From the NCBI RefSeq assembly GCF_000719955.1, contig NZ_JOII01000039.1, forward strand, positions 8,513-72,512: 64,000 bases of DNA, given 5' to 3'. Both the position numbers and the translations under genes were made by a program. Below are positions 34,201 through 41,297 of this stretch, one piece after another (positions within the stretch are counted from its first letter, which is position 1; every line of letters begins with the position of its first letter). The DNA comes from Streptomyces albidoflavus (GTDB lineage Bacteria; Actinomycetota; Actinomycetes; Streptomycetales; Streptomycetaceae). Under the pieces are notes generated by a model. That model searched no databases, was not told the origin of the DNA, and saw only the letters and a program-made list of their open reading frames with translations.

Positions 34201-35286
34201 CGCCAGCACGACACGGCTGCGGACGCCGGGGCCCGGGCGCTGGAAGACGCGGTGCTGCTCCTGGTGGGAGAGGCGGGCGTAGAGCGGCAGGATCTCGGTG
34301 CCGCGCAGGTTCCGCTTGGCCAGCGCGTCGGCGGTGTCGCGGATCTCCCGCTCGCCGGAGAGGAAGACCAGCACGTCGCCGGGGCCTTCGGCCTGGAGCT
34401 CGTCGACCGCCTCGCAGATCGCGGTGACCTGGTCGCGGTCGGCGTCCTCGCCGCCCTCCTCCAGCAGCGGCCGGTACCGCACCTCCACCGGGTACGTCCG
34501 CCCGCTCACCTCGATCACCGGCGCGGCGGCGTCCTCGTCGGCCGCCTTCCCGCCCACCGTCGCCATCCGCGGCCCGAAGTGGCGGGCGAAGCGGTCGGTC
34601 TCGATCGTCGCGGAGGTGATGACGACCTTCAGGTCGGGCCGGCGCGGCAGCAGCTGCGCCAGATACCCGAGGAGGAAGTCGATGTTGAGGCTCCGCTCGT
34701 GGGCCTCGTCGATGATGATCGTGTCGTAGGCGCGCAGCTCGCGGTCGGTCTGGATCTCCGCGAGCAGGATGCCGTCGGTCATCAGCTTGATGAAGGTGGC
34801 GTCCTGGCGGACCTGGTCGGTGAAGCGCACCTTCCAGCCGACCGCCTCGCCGAGCGGCGTGTCCAGCTCGTCCGCGATCCGCTCGGCCACCGTACGGGCC
34901 GCGATCCGGCGCGGCTGCGTGTGACCGATCATGCCGCGCACGCCCCGGCCCAGCTCCAGGCAGATCTTGGGGATCTGGGTGGTCTTGCCGGACCCGGTCT
35001 CACCGGCGACGACGACCACCTGGTGGTCCCGGATCGCCTCCGCGATCAGCTCCTTCTTCTGGCTGACCGGCAGCTGCTCGGGATAACGGATCTCCGGCAC
35101 CCGCGCCCGGCGCTCGGCCATCCTGGCCGCGCCCTTCTCCGCCTCCGCCCTGATCTCCTCCAGGACGGCCGCCCTGGACTCCGGCTTGCGTATACGGCGG
35201 GTGCCCTCCAGTCGACGGCCGAGCCGGTGCGCGTCGCGCAACGACAGCTCGGCCAACAGGGGCTGAAGGTCGGAGATCGTAGACAT
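31252..35286 (-). CDS. hrpA: ATP-dependent RNA helicase HrpA (DEAH box)
   Basis: The 1344-residue SF2 helicase is close to the E. coli length. Walker A AGETGSGKT is at about 94-102, TQPRRIAA is motif Ia, DEAH is at 193-196, and SATIET is motif III. Motif VI is QRKGRCGRTSDG. The helicase-associated domains and the long DUF3418-type C terminus (KVNYGRIDPEVSRDLFIRNALVEGDW) follow. Role: rescue of stalled ribosomes or RNP remodelling, from family knowledge. It stands alone between two identical tRNA-Asp genes in the same orientation. ATG 35286 gives the standard start; no clear SD. Confidence 0.94.
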   Translation of the reverse strand: MSTISDLQPLLAELSLRDAHRLGRRLEGTRRIRKPESRAAVLEEIRAEAEKGAARMAERRARVPEIRYPEQLPVSQKKELIAEAIRDHQVVVVAGETGSGKTTQIPKICLELGRGVRGMIGHTQPRRIAARTVAERIADELDTPLGEAVGWKVRFTDQVRQDATFIKLMTDGILLAEIQTDRELRAYDTIIIDEAHERSLNIDFLLGYLAQLLPRRPDLKVVITSATIETDRFARHFGPRMATVGGKAADEDAAAPVIEVSGRTYPVEVRYRPLLEEGGEDADRDQVTAICEAVDELQAEGPGDVLVFLSGEREIRDTADALAKRNLRGTEILPLYARLSHQEQHRVFQRPGPGVRSRVVLATNVAETSLTVPGIKYVIDPGTARISRYSHRTKVQRLPIEPVSQASANQRKGRCGRTSDGVCIRLYSEEDFLARPEFTDAEILRTNLASVILQMTAAGLGDIEQFPFIDPPDHRNIRDGVQLLTELGALDPAEKDPRKRLTERGRRLAQLPVDPRLARMVLEADRNGCVREVMVIAAALSIQDPRERPSEKQAQADQQHARFRDETSDFLGFLNLWRYLRAQQKERSSSGFRRMCKAEYLNYLRIREWQDIYTQLRTVAKQMGLELREEDAADEPVHISLLSGLLSHIGMKDVKESATPAASAAKQGREGARGGRNEYLGARGAKFAVFPGSALFKKPPRFLMSAELVETSRLWARVNARIEPEWVEPLAGHLVKRTYSEPHWEKDQAAVVAYEKVTLYGVPIVAHRKVNYGRIDPEVSRDLFIRNALVEGDWRTHHQFFAANRKLLTEVEELEHRARRRDIMVDDETLFDFYDQRVPAEVVSGAHFDSWWKRKQKEEPELLDFERSMLLTEAAQAVTKADYPDSWRQGGLKFRVTYQFEPGADADGVTVHIPLQVLNQVTDEGFDWQIPGLREEVVTELIRSLPKPIRRHYVPAPNYAQAFLERAAPLQEPLPVTLARELQRIVGVPVTGDDFDTSRVPDHLKITFRIVDERRRALAEDKDLEALKLKLRPKARQALSKAAAATAERSGGPSIERSGLTDWTIGALPEVFETRRAGQPVKAYPALVDEGSSVAVRLFDSPAEQRQAMRRGIRRLILLNIPVNPAKFAADRLTNQQKLNLSANPHGSVQALFEDCATAAADRLIADHGGPAWDEEAYRKLYEKVRADLVDTTLRAIQQVQQVLAAWGAVERRLKSTRSPALLANLADVRAQVSALIHPGFVTEAGLGRLGDLKRYLVAADRRLAQMPTGVQRDTTRMAKVKEMQDEYAWLLEQLPQGRPVPKEVLEIRWMIEELRVSYFAHALGTAYPVSDKRIVKAVDAAAP

Positions 35287-35373
35287 ACGGATCCCAGGAT
35301 CTCACCCCGGCGGGGGAAGTGGCGACCGAGTTTCCCGGGCCCACCCCGGACCCGGCCCCGCCCCAGGCACGCG

Positions 35374-35405
35374 AAAGGCCCCCCGTTCGAGAACGGGGGG
35401 CCTTT
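35374..35405 (-). terminator. Terminator of the tRNA Glu-Asp-Phe cluster
   Basis: AAAGGCCCCCCGTTC pairs with its complement in a nearly perfect 15-bp hairpin, just 3' of tRNA-Phe. Confidence 0.75.
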
Positions 35406-35410
35406 CTCTG

Positions 35411-35484
35411 TGGCTGGGGCCGGGATCGAACCGGCGACCTATCGCTTTTCAGGCGATCGCTCGTACCAACTGAGCTACCCAGCC
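35411..35484 (-). tRNA. tRNA-Phe(GAA)
   Basis: 74 nt, acceptor GGCTGGG/CCCAGCC, discriminator A, anticodon loop CTGAAAA. Third in a minus-strand cluster after Glu and Asp. Confidence 0.95.
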
Positions 35485-35506
35485 ACGCGACCTCGGAAGG
35501 TCAGCG

Positions 35507-35581
35507 CGGTCCTGACGGGATTTGAACCCGCGGCCTCCACCTTGACAGGGTGGCGAGCACTCCAAACTGCTCCACAGGACC
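35507..35581 (-). tRNA. tRNA-Asp(GTC), copy 2
   Basis: 75 nt, base-for-base identical to the gene at 31041. Middle gene of the Glu-Asp-Phe cluster. Confidence 0.95.
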
Positions 35582-35617
35582 AGATGTGTGCGGGACGAGT
35601 CCCACACAGGTGATGCG

Positions 35618-35690
35618 TGCCCCCAACGGGATTCGAACCCGTGCTACCGCCTTGAAAGGGCGGCGTCCTGGGCCACTAGACGATGAGGGC
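35618..35690 (-). tRNA. tRNA-Glu(TTC)
   Basis: 73 nt, acceptor GCCCTCA/TGGGGGC with one G-U pair, discriminator A, anticodon loop CTTTCAA, T loop TTCGAAT. First gene of the cluster. Confidence 0.94.
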
Positions 35691-35801
35691 TAAGAGGCCC
35701 GCCTGGGCGCTGGTTCAGCGCGTCGGGGACGTGAGAAGCATATGGGATGGCAAGCCGGTTCGCCAAAACGCTTTTGCCCGCGCCCGCCGCGGCCGGTCAG
35801 G

Positions 35802-37412
35802 TCACTGGTTGGGCCGGGGTGTGGAGGGCCCCGGGGACGGGCTCTCGGAGCCGCCGGGCGAGGGCTTCGCGCCGGGCTGGTTCTCCTCGGGGAGGTGGCG
35901 GCTGACCTCGGCGGTGCTCAGGCCGAGCCCGCCCAGGCTTATCTCGTCCCACGCCTGGAGCTGCCGGGTGTCGCGGTCGAGGTAGAGGACCGAGGCCATC
36001 ACCGGGTCCGGGGAGTCCTGCTCGATGGCGCGCAGGCCGCTGCCGCCGGTGGAGCCCTCGATGCGCAGCCGGGTGCCGCCGGGCAGCAGCTGCGTCTTGC
36101 GGTTGTGCAGGTGTCCGGCGAGGACCAGCGGCACCTCGCCGTCGGTCTCCTTGGCCGCGACCGGGTTGTGCGCAACGGCGATGTCCACCGGTGTCCCGGC
36201 CGCCGTCTGCCGGCGCAGCTCCGCCGCCAGCTTCATCCCGGCCGCCACCTCCCCGGGGTCGCCGGCCGCCTCCTGGCTGCGGTCGGGGGTGTACGCGGGG
36301 TCGCCGATCCCCGCTATCCGCAGCCCGCCGACGTTGACCGCCTTGCCGTGGTCGAGCACCCGGACGTTCTTGAACTTGCCGAGGTAGCGCTGGGTGGCGG
36401 CCGAGTCGTGGTTGCCGCGCACCCAGACGTACGGCGCCTCCAGGCGGCCGACCGGGTCGAGGAAGGCGTTCTCGGCGGCCGAGCCGTGGTCCATGGTGTC
36501 GCCGGAGTCGATGATCACGTCGATCTCGTACTGCTCGACCAGCGACTCGATGATGTGCCAGGCGGCCGGGTTGAGGTGGATGTCGGAGACGTGCAGGACC
36601 CGCAGGGTGCCGGGGTCCGGCTGGTAGGCGGGGAGGGTGGAGGTGGCGTCGTACAGCTTGGTCATGTTGGTGACCAGGCGGGCCAGCTCCTTCTGGTAGA
36701 CGTCGAACTCGCTGACGATCGACCGCGCGTTGCCGACCACCGAGGGCGCGCTGGTCAGCAGGCCGGAGAACTTCGGCTCCAGCACCGACTTCGGGTTCCA
36801 GGTGGCGTACGCGGCGAGGCCGCAGGAGGCCAGCAGGACGAGCGAGAGGCCGCCGGCGGCCAGGGCGCGGCGGGGGCGGCGGTAGACGATCAGGCCGAGC
36901 GCGGTGGCTCCGACGACGACGGCGCCCACCGACCGGAGCGCGAGGTGCAGGGTGCCGTCCTGGACGTCGGCGGAGACCTCGTCGCCGAGCTGGGAGAAGA
37001 GCGCCGGGTTCTGCACCAGGGCGGCCGAGCGGTCCGGGTCCAGGCGGTCCACGTCGACGTCGAGGCGGAGCGGCGCCACGTGCGAGTCGAGCTCCAGGGC
37101 GCCGAGCGGCGAGACGTTGATCTTGGTGCCGCCGGTGAGCGAGGGGCGCAGCGTCATCCGGGTGTCCATGGGGCCGACGGGGGCGCCCACGCTGCCGACC
37201 GCGAGGAGGCCGAGCCAGGCGCCCAGCAGGACCACGGCGGTCAGCCCGGCCCAGCGGCGCAGGGGCCCCGGTTCCGGGCGGACGGTCAGGAGGGGTGCGG
37301 TACCGGTGGGGCTCTTCGGGGCGGGCTGTCCGCGGTGGGCGCGGGTCCGCCGGGGGGGTTCCTCCGTCGCGTCGGCCATGCCCGGCGCCTGCCCATGGCG
37401 GCGCCGGGACAT
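35802..37412 (-). CDS. Membrane-anchored metallophosphoesterase
   Basis: 536 residues. A basic N terminus is followed by a membrane segment (AGLTAVVLLGAWLGLLAVGSV), a roughly 100-residue exported domain, and two further hydrophobic segments (VGAVVVGATALGLIVY and LSLVLLASCGLAAYA). A calcineurin-like phosphoesterase domain then carries VSDIHLNPAAW, IIDSGDTMDHG, VRGNHDS and LAGHLHN, all metal ligands present. The Pro/Ser-rich tail is low complexity. ATG 37412 has GGGAGG only one base upstream, so ATG 37379 is a serious alternative. Substrate unknown; phospholipid or nucleotide hydrolysis at the membrane is plausible. Confidence 0.85.
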   Translation of the reverse strand: MSRRRHGQAPGMADATEEPPRRTRAHRGQPAPKSPTGTAPLLTVRPEPGPLRRWAGLTAVVLLGAWLGLLAVGSVGAPVGPMDTRMTLRPSLTGGTKINVSPLGALELDSHVAPLRLDVDVDRLDPDRSAALVQNPALFSQLGDEVSADVQDGTLHLALRSVGAVVVGATALGLIVYRRPRRALAAGGLSLVLLASCGLAAYATWNPKSVLEPKFSGLLTSAPSVVGNARSIVSEFDVYQKELARLVTNMTKLYDATSTLPAYQPDPGTLRVLHVSDIHLNPAAWHIIESLVEQYEIDVIIDSGDTMDHGSAAENAFLDPVGRLEAPYVWVRGNHDSAATQRYLGKFKNVRVLDHGKAVNVGGLRIAGIGDPAYTPDRSQEAAGDPGEVAAGMKLAAELRRQTAAGTPVDIAVAHNPVAAKETDGEVPLVLAGHLHNRKTQLLPGGTRLRIEGSTGGSGLRAIEQDSPDPVMASVLYLDRDTRQLQAWDEISLGGLGLSTAEVSRHLPEENQPGAKPSPGGSESPSPGPSTPRPNQ

Positions 37413-37482
37413 GCCTCCCGCCGTGCCCCGGCGGGGAGTTGGCGGGGGCGCGGCGGTGTGGAACGGGTGGGTCCGGGGGCGG

Positions 37483-37833
37483 TCAGCCCCAGCCGAGTTC
37501 GTGGAGGCGGTCGTCGTCGATGCCGAAGTGGTGCGCGATCTCGTGGACGACGGTGACGGCGACCTCGTCGACCACCTTCTCGGGGGTGTCGCAGTAGCGC
37601 AGGGTGGGGCCCATGTAGATGGAGATGCGGTCGGGCAGCACGCCCGCGTACCACTCGCCGCGCTCGGTCAGCGGGGTCCCTTCGTAGAGGCCGAGGAGCT
37701 CGGGGTCGGACGGGTCGGGTTCGTCCTCCACGAACACGGCGACGTTGTCCATCACGCGGGTCAGCTCGGGCGGGATCTGGTCGAGGGCCTGGCTCACCAG
37801 TTCCTCGAAGGCATCGCGAGTCATTTCCAGCAC
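37483..37833 (-). CDS. Small zincin-like metallopeptidase
   Basis: The 116-residue minimal zincin has HEIAHHFGIDDDRLHELGW, an HExxH with a following His/Asp that fits the PF06262-type family. Core strand block LLGLYEGTPLTERGEWYAGVLPDRISIY is characteristic. GTG 37833 gives VLEMTRDAFEELV, the common family start; ATG 37824 is the alternative and neither has a clear SD. Cytoplasmic by lack of a signal. Its target is unknown. Confidence 0.82.
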   Translation of the reverse strand: MLEMTRDAFEELVSQALDQIPPELTRVMDNVAVFVEDEPDPSDPELLGLYEGTPLTERGEWYAGVLPDRISIYMGPTLRYCDTPEKVVDEVAVTVVHEIAHHFGIDDDRLHELGWG

Positions 37834-37930
37834 CCGGCCATTGTCGCGTGCGGGCCCGTCTTTCGTGTCCTGCGCGGCGCGTGGGGAGTTGGGCAGGGGA
37901 GTTCCGCTCCGTACGCCGGGAGGCCCCGAA

Positions 37931-38623
37931 GTGCACCAGTTGTCCCGTCCCGTCCGTCTTCTCGCCGTGGTGGCCGCCGTCGCCTCGGCGAGCGGCTGCA
38001 TGAGCGTCGGCCAGGAGGCCGACGACGCCTCGCCCGTCTCCTCCACCGCCTCCCCGAAGGACGGCAAGGCCGCCCCCGACGGCGGAACCGAGCACGGCAC
38101 CGGCGGCAGCGGCTTCCACGGCGGCCACGGCGCCGGGCGCGAGGACGGGGCCGAGCGCGGCGACGGCGACGGGCGGGAGGGCCGCGGCGACGGCCGGCGT
38201 GTCCGGGGCAAGGACGGCAGGGCCGTCGAGCCGACCGACGAGCCGTCCGGGCCCACCCCGTCGCCCCGGCCGCCCGGCGCGGGTGATCCTGGACACGGTG
38301 GGCCGGGCGGCGGCACCGCGCCGAACCCGCCGAAGGGGCCCGACCCCAAGCCCGACCCGAGCACCCCGCCGCCCCAGGAGCCGGGCCCGGACCCCGAGCC
38401 GGGGCCGACGACGCCGCCCGTGGAGGAGCCCGGTGAGCCCGGCGGCGGGACTCCGCCGCAGGTCCCGGACGGCAGCGGCCGGGGCGACGGCCGGCCCGGC
38501 CCGGCGGGTACGCCCTCGATGTACCGGCAGGCGATCGAGTCGGCGCCGGGGGTGGCGCGGGAGGAGGAGCCCGGGCCGGAGTCCGGTGGGCCGGAAGGGC
38601 CGGAGGGGTCCGGCGAAGGGTGA
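37931..38623 (+). CDS. Putative lipoprotein, Gly/Pro-rich
   Basis: The 230-residue product has a signal peptide SRPVRLLAVVAAVASASGC with a lipobox-like ASGC, so Cys at about 24 is probably lipidated. After that it is low complexity: Gly/Asp/His-rich (GGHGAGREDGAERGDGDG) then Pro-rich repeats (PDPKPDPSTPPPQEPGPDPEPG), resembling a cell-wall-spanning spacer. No catalytic domain. GTG 37931 has GGGAGG 7 nt upstream. It is divergent from the zincin gene. Function unknown. Confidence 0.65.
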   Translation: MHQLSRPVRLLAVVAAVASASGCMSVGQEADDASPVSSTASPKDGKAAPDGGTEHGTGGSGFHGGHGAGREDGAERGDGDGREGRGDGRRVRGKDGRAVEPTDEPSGPTPSPRPPGAGDPGHGGPGGGTAPNPPKGPDPKPDPSTPPPQEPGPDPEPGPTTPPVEEPGEPGGGTPPQVPDGSGRGDGRPGPAGTPSMYRQAIESAPGVAREEEPGPESGGPEGPEGSGEG

Positions 38624-38880
38624 CGTACGGCTCCGGGCTGCGGGTTTGCCACGACGGGGGAGGGGTGCGTATGGTGGTAGATCGTTTGATCCCATTTGCC
38701 CGGCGCACTGTTTCTCCCCGCTTTCATCCGAAGGGGAGGGGCCGACCAGCGCCGCGTGGCGCGTTCTCTTTTCCTAGCCGTGGCCGGACCGCACTGAGGC
38801 GGTCGATTGCGACTTCATCAAGTTGCGACTTCACGGAGTAATGGGCGCGTGCCGAGACTCCGGAAGGTTTCGCATTTCGC

Positions 38881-40905
38881 ATGTCCGTTTCCAGCACTGA
38901 CCACACCGTCCTGCCCGAGCAGTCCCAGCTGCGGCACGACGACATCCCGGCCGCCGAGGCCATCACCCCCGAGGCCGTGACGGCCGAGATCCCCGCCGCC
39001 GAGCTGCCCGAGGCCGACGAGGCCGCGCAGGCCGACGTCGCCGAGCTCGACGCCGAGGCCACCGACGACGAGGCGGAGACCGAGGACGACGGCGTGACCT
39101 TCGCCTCCCTCGGCCTGCCCGAGGGCGTCGTCCGCAAGCTCGCCCAGAACGGTGTGACCAAGCCCTTCCCGATCCAGGCCGCGACCATCCCGGACGCGCT
39201 GGCGGGCAAGGACATCCTGGGCCGTGGCCGCACCGGCTCCGGCAAGACCCTTTCCTTCGGTCTGCCGCTCCTCGCCTCCCTGGCGGGCGGCCACACCGAG
39301 AAGAAGAAGCCGCGCGGCGTCATCCTGACCCCCACCCGCGAGCTGGCCATGCAGGTCGCCGACGCGCTCCAGCCGTACGGCGACGTCCTCGGCCTGCGCA
39401 TGAAGGTCGTCTGCGGCGGCACCTCGATGGGCAACCAGATCTACGCCCTCGAGCGCGGCGTCGACATCCTCGTCGCCACCCCGGGCCGTCTGCGCGACAT
39501 CATCAACCGTGGCGCCTGCTCGCTCGAGAACATCGAGATCGCCATCCTCGACGAGGCCGACCAGATGTCGGACCTGGGCTTCATGCCCGAGGTCACCGAG
39601 CTGCTCGACCAGGTCCCCGAGGGCGGCCAGCGCATGCTCTTCTCGGCCACGATGGAGAACGAGATCTCCAGCCTGGTCAAGCGCTACCTGAAGAACCCGG
39701 TGAGCCACGAGGTCGACGCCGCCCAGGGCGCCGTCACCACCATGAGCCACCACATCCTCATCGTGAAGCCGCGCGACAAGGCCCCCGTCACGGGCGCCAT
39801 CGCCGCGCGCAAGGGCCGCACGATCATCTTCGTCCGCACCCAGCTCGGCGCCGACCGTGTCGCCGAGCAGCTCCGCGAGTCCGGCGTGAAGGCCGACGCG
39901 CTGCACGGCGGCATGACCCAGGGCGCCCGTACGCGGACGCTGGCCGACTTCAAGGACGGCCACGTCAACGTCCTCGTCGCCACCGACGTCGCCGCCCGCG
40001 GCATCCACGTCGACGGCATCGACCTGGTCCTCAACGTCGACCCCGCCGGCGACCACAAGGACTACCTGCACCGCTCGGGCCGTACCGCCCGCGCCGGCCG
40101 CTCCGGCACCGTCGTGTCGCTGTCGCTGCCGCACCAGCGCCGCCAGATCTTCCGCCTCATGGAGGACGCCGGCGTCGACGCCACCCGCCACATCGTGGGC
40201 GGCAGCGGTGTCTTCGACCCGGAGGTCGCCGAGATCACCGGCGCCCGCTCGCTCACCGAGGTCCAGGCCGACTCGGCGGACAACTCCGCCAAGCAGGCCG
40301 AGCGCGAGGTCGGCGACCTCACCCGCCAGCTGGAGCGCGCCACCCGCCGCGCCGCCGAACTCCGCGAGGAGGCCGAGCGGCTGACCGCCCGCGCCGCCCG
40401 CGAGCGCGGTGACGACCCGGAGGCCGCCGTGGCCGAGGTGACCGAGGCCGCCAAGGCCGAGGTCGCGGCCGAGGCGGAGGCGGCGCTCGCCGCCGAGGAG
40501 CGCGAGCGCGAGCGTGAGCGCAACAACTTCCGCCGGGACGACCGGGGCGACCGTGGTGGTGACCGTCGTGAGGGCGGTTTCCGTCGGGACGACCGTGGTG
40601 GTGACCGTCGTGAGGGCGGTTTCCGTCGCGACGACCGCGGTGGTGACCGTGGTGGCTTCCGCGGTGGTGACCGTGCGGCTTCCGCCGTGACGACCGCCCC
40701 TCGGGCGGCCACCGTGGCAGCGACCGTCCGTTCAACCGCGACCGCCGCGACGACCGCCCGGCCGGCGGCCACCGCACCGGCGGTGACCGTCCCTACGGCC
40801 GCCGCGACGACCACCGGGGTGGCCCGTCCTCCTCGTCCTCGTCCTCCTTCGGGCGTCGCGACGACAAGCCCCGCTGGAAGCGCAACGGCTGAATCCTGCC
40901 GGTGA
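38881..40905 (+). CDS. DEAD-box RNA helicase, frameshifted in its RGG-like tail
   Basis: Acidic Ala/Glu-rich extension (1-70), then a full helicase core: Q-motif FPIQ, Walker A GRGRTGSGKT about 114-123, PTRELA, DEAD at 224-227, SAT, and HRSGRTARAGRSG. A coiled coil (about 470-545) and repeats of RRDDRGGDRREGGF follow. At 40675 one G seems missing (CGT-GCGGCTTCC in place of CGT-GGCGGCTTCC). From residue 599 this frame reads Ala/Thr/Pro nonsense to 40905, whereas the +1 frame continues the repeat (RRDDRPSGGHRGSDRPFNRD, then GRRDDKPRWKRNG) to a stop at 40892. Sequencing error is as likely as a real mutation. Probable role: ribosome assembly or RNA decay in the cold. Confidence 0.88.
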   Translation: MSVSSTDHTVLPEQSQLRHDDIPAAEAITPEAVTAEIPAAELPEADEAAQADVAELDAEATDDEAETEDDGVTFASLGLPEGVVRKLAQNGVTKPFPIQAATIPDALAGKDILGRGRTGSGKTLSFGLPLLASLAGGHTEKKKPRGVILTPTRELAMQVADALQPYGDVLGLRMKVVCGGTSMGNQIYALERGVDILVATPGRLRDIINRGACSLENIEIAILDEADQMSDLGFMPEVTELLDQVPEGGQRMLFSATMENEISSLVKRYLKNPVSHEVDAAQGAVTTMSHHILIVKPRDKAPVTGAIAARKGRTIIFVRTQLGADRVAEQLRESGVKADALHGGMTQGARTRTLADFKDGHVNVLVATDVAARGIHVDGIDLVLNVDPAGDHKDYLHRSGRTARAGRSGTVVSLSLPHQRRQIFRLMEDAGVDATRHIVGGSGVFDPEVAEITGARSLTEVQADSADNSAKQAEREVGDLTRQLERATRRAAELREEAERLTARAARERGDDPEAAVAEVTEAAKAEVAAEAEAALAAEERERERERNNFRRDDRGDRGGDRREGGFRRDDRGGDRREGGFRRDDRGGDRGGFRGGDRAASAVTTAPRAATVAATVRSTATAATTARPAATAPAVTVPTAAATTTGVARPPRPRPPSGVATTSPAGSATAESCR

Positions 40906-40946
40906 CCCCGGCCGGGACCCCGTCCCGCCGGTGAGCCCACCGCTTC

Positions 40947-40988
40947 GAAGAGCCCGCCCTCTCCTCCCACGGAGAGGGCGGGCTCTTC
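40947..40988 (+). terminator. Terminator after the DEAD-box helicase
   Basis: GAAGAGCCCGCCCTCTCC and its complement make an 18-bp perfect stem with a 6-nt loop. Confidence 0.8.
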
Positions 40989-41297
40989 CGTTTCCACCCG
41001 GGCGGGGGCCGGCGGCACGGCCCCCGCCGCCCTCTCTCCGCCGGGGACGCTCCCTCGCCCTCCCCCGCCAGGCATTCCGTTTCGAGTACCCCACGCTTCC
41101 GTCACAAAATCTCTACTGTTAACATCCGTCATCACGCGTGGGCAGGGCCGGAGTTGACCGGTCCAGGGGAACCGGGACCACGCGGACCGCCGTCCCCTCC
41201 GGGCCGCCGGGCAGGCCCCCGCAGAGCCGACGCCGGCCGTGGGCCGCCCCGCCGACCGGCCGTGGACGGGCCGCATCGCATCCCTGGGGGGATCTCC
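40989..41297. other. Intergenic region before the FG-GAP gene
   Basis: Holds the probable promoter: CAAAATCTCTACTGTTAACA near 41103-41122 is the only AT-rich stretch, with TACTGT/TGTTAA as -10 candidates. The rest is Arg/Gly/Pro-coding-like shadow sequence without an SD. Confidence 0.4.

Noticed and set aside
31084..35613. Plus-strand open frame of about 1500 codons
   Set aside because: Antisense of hrpA; also runs through three tRNA genes.
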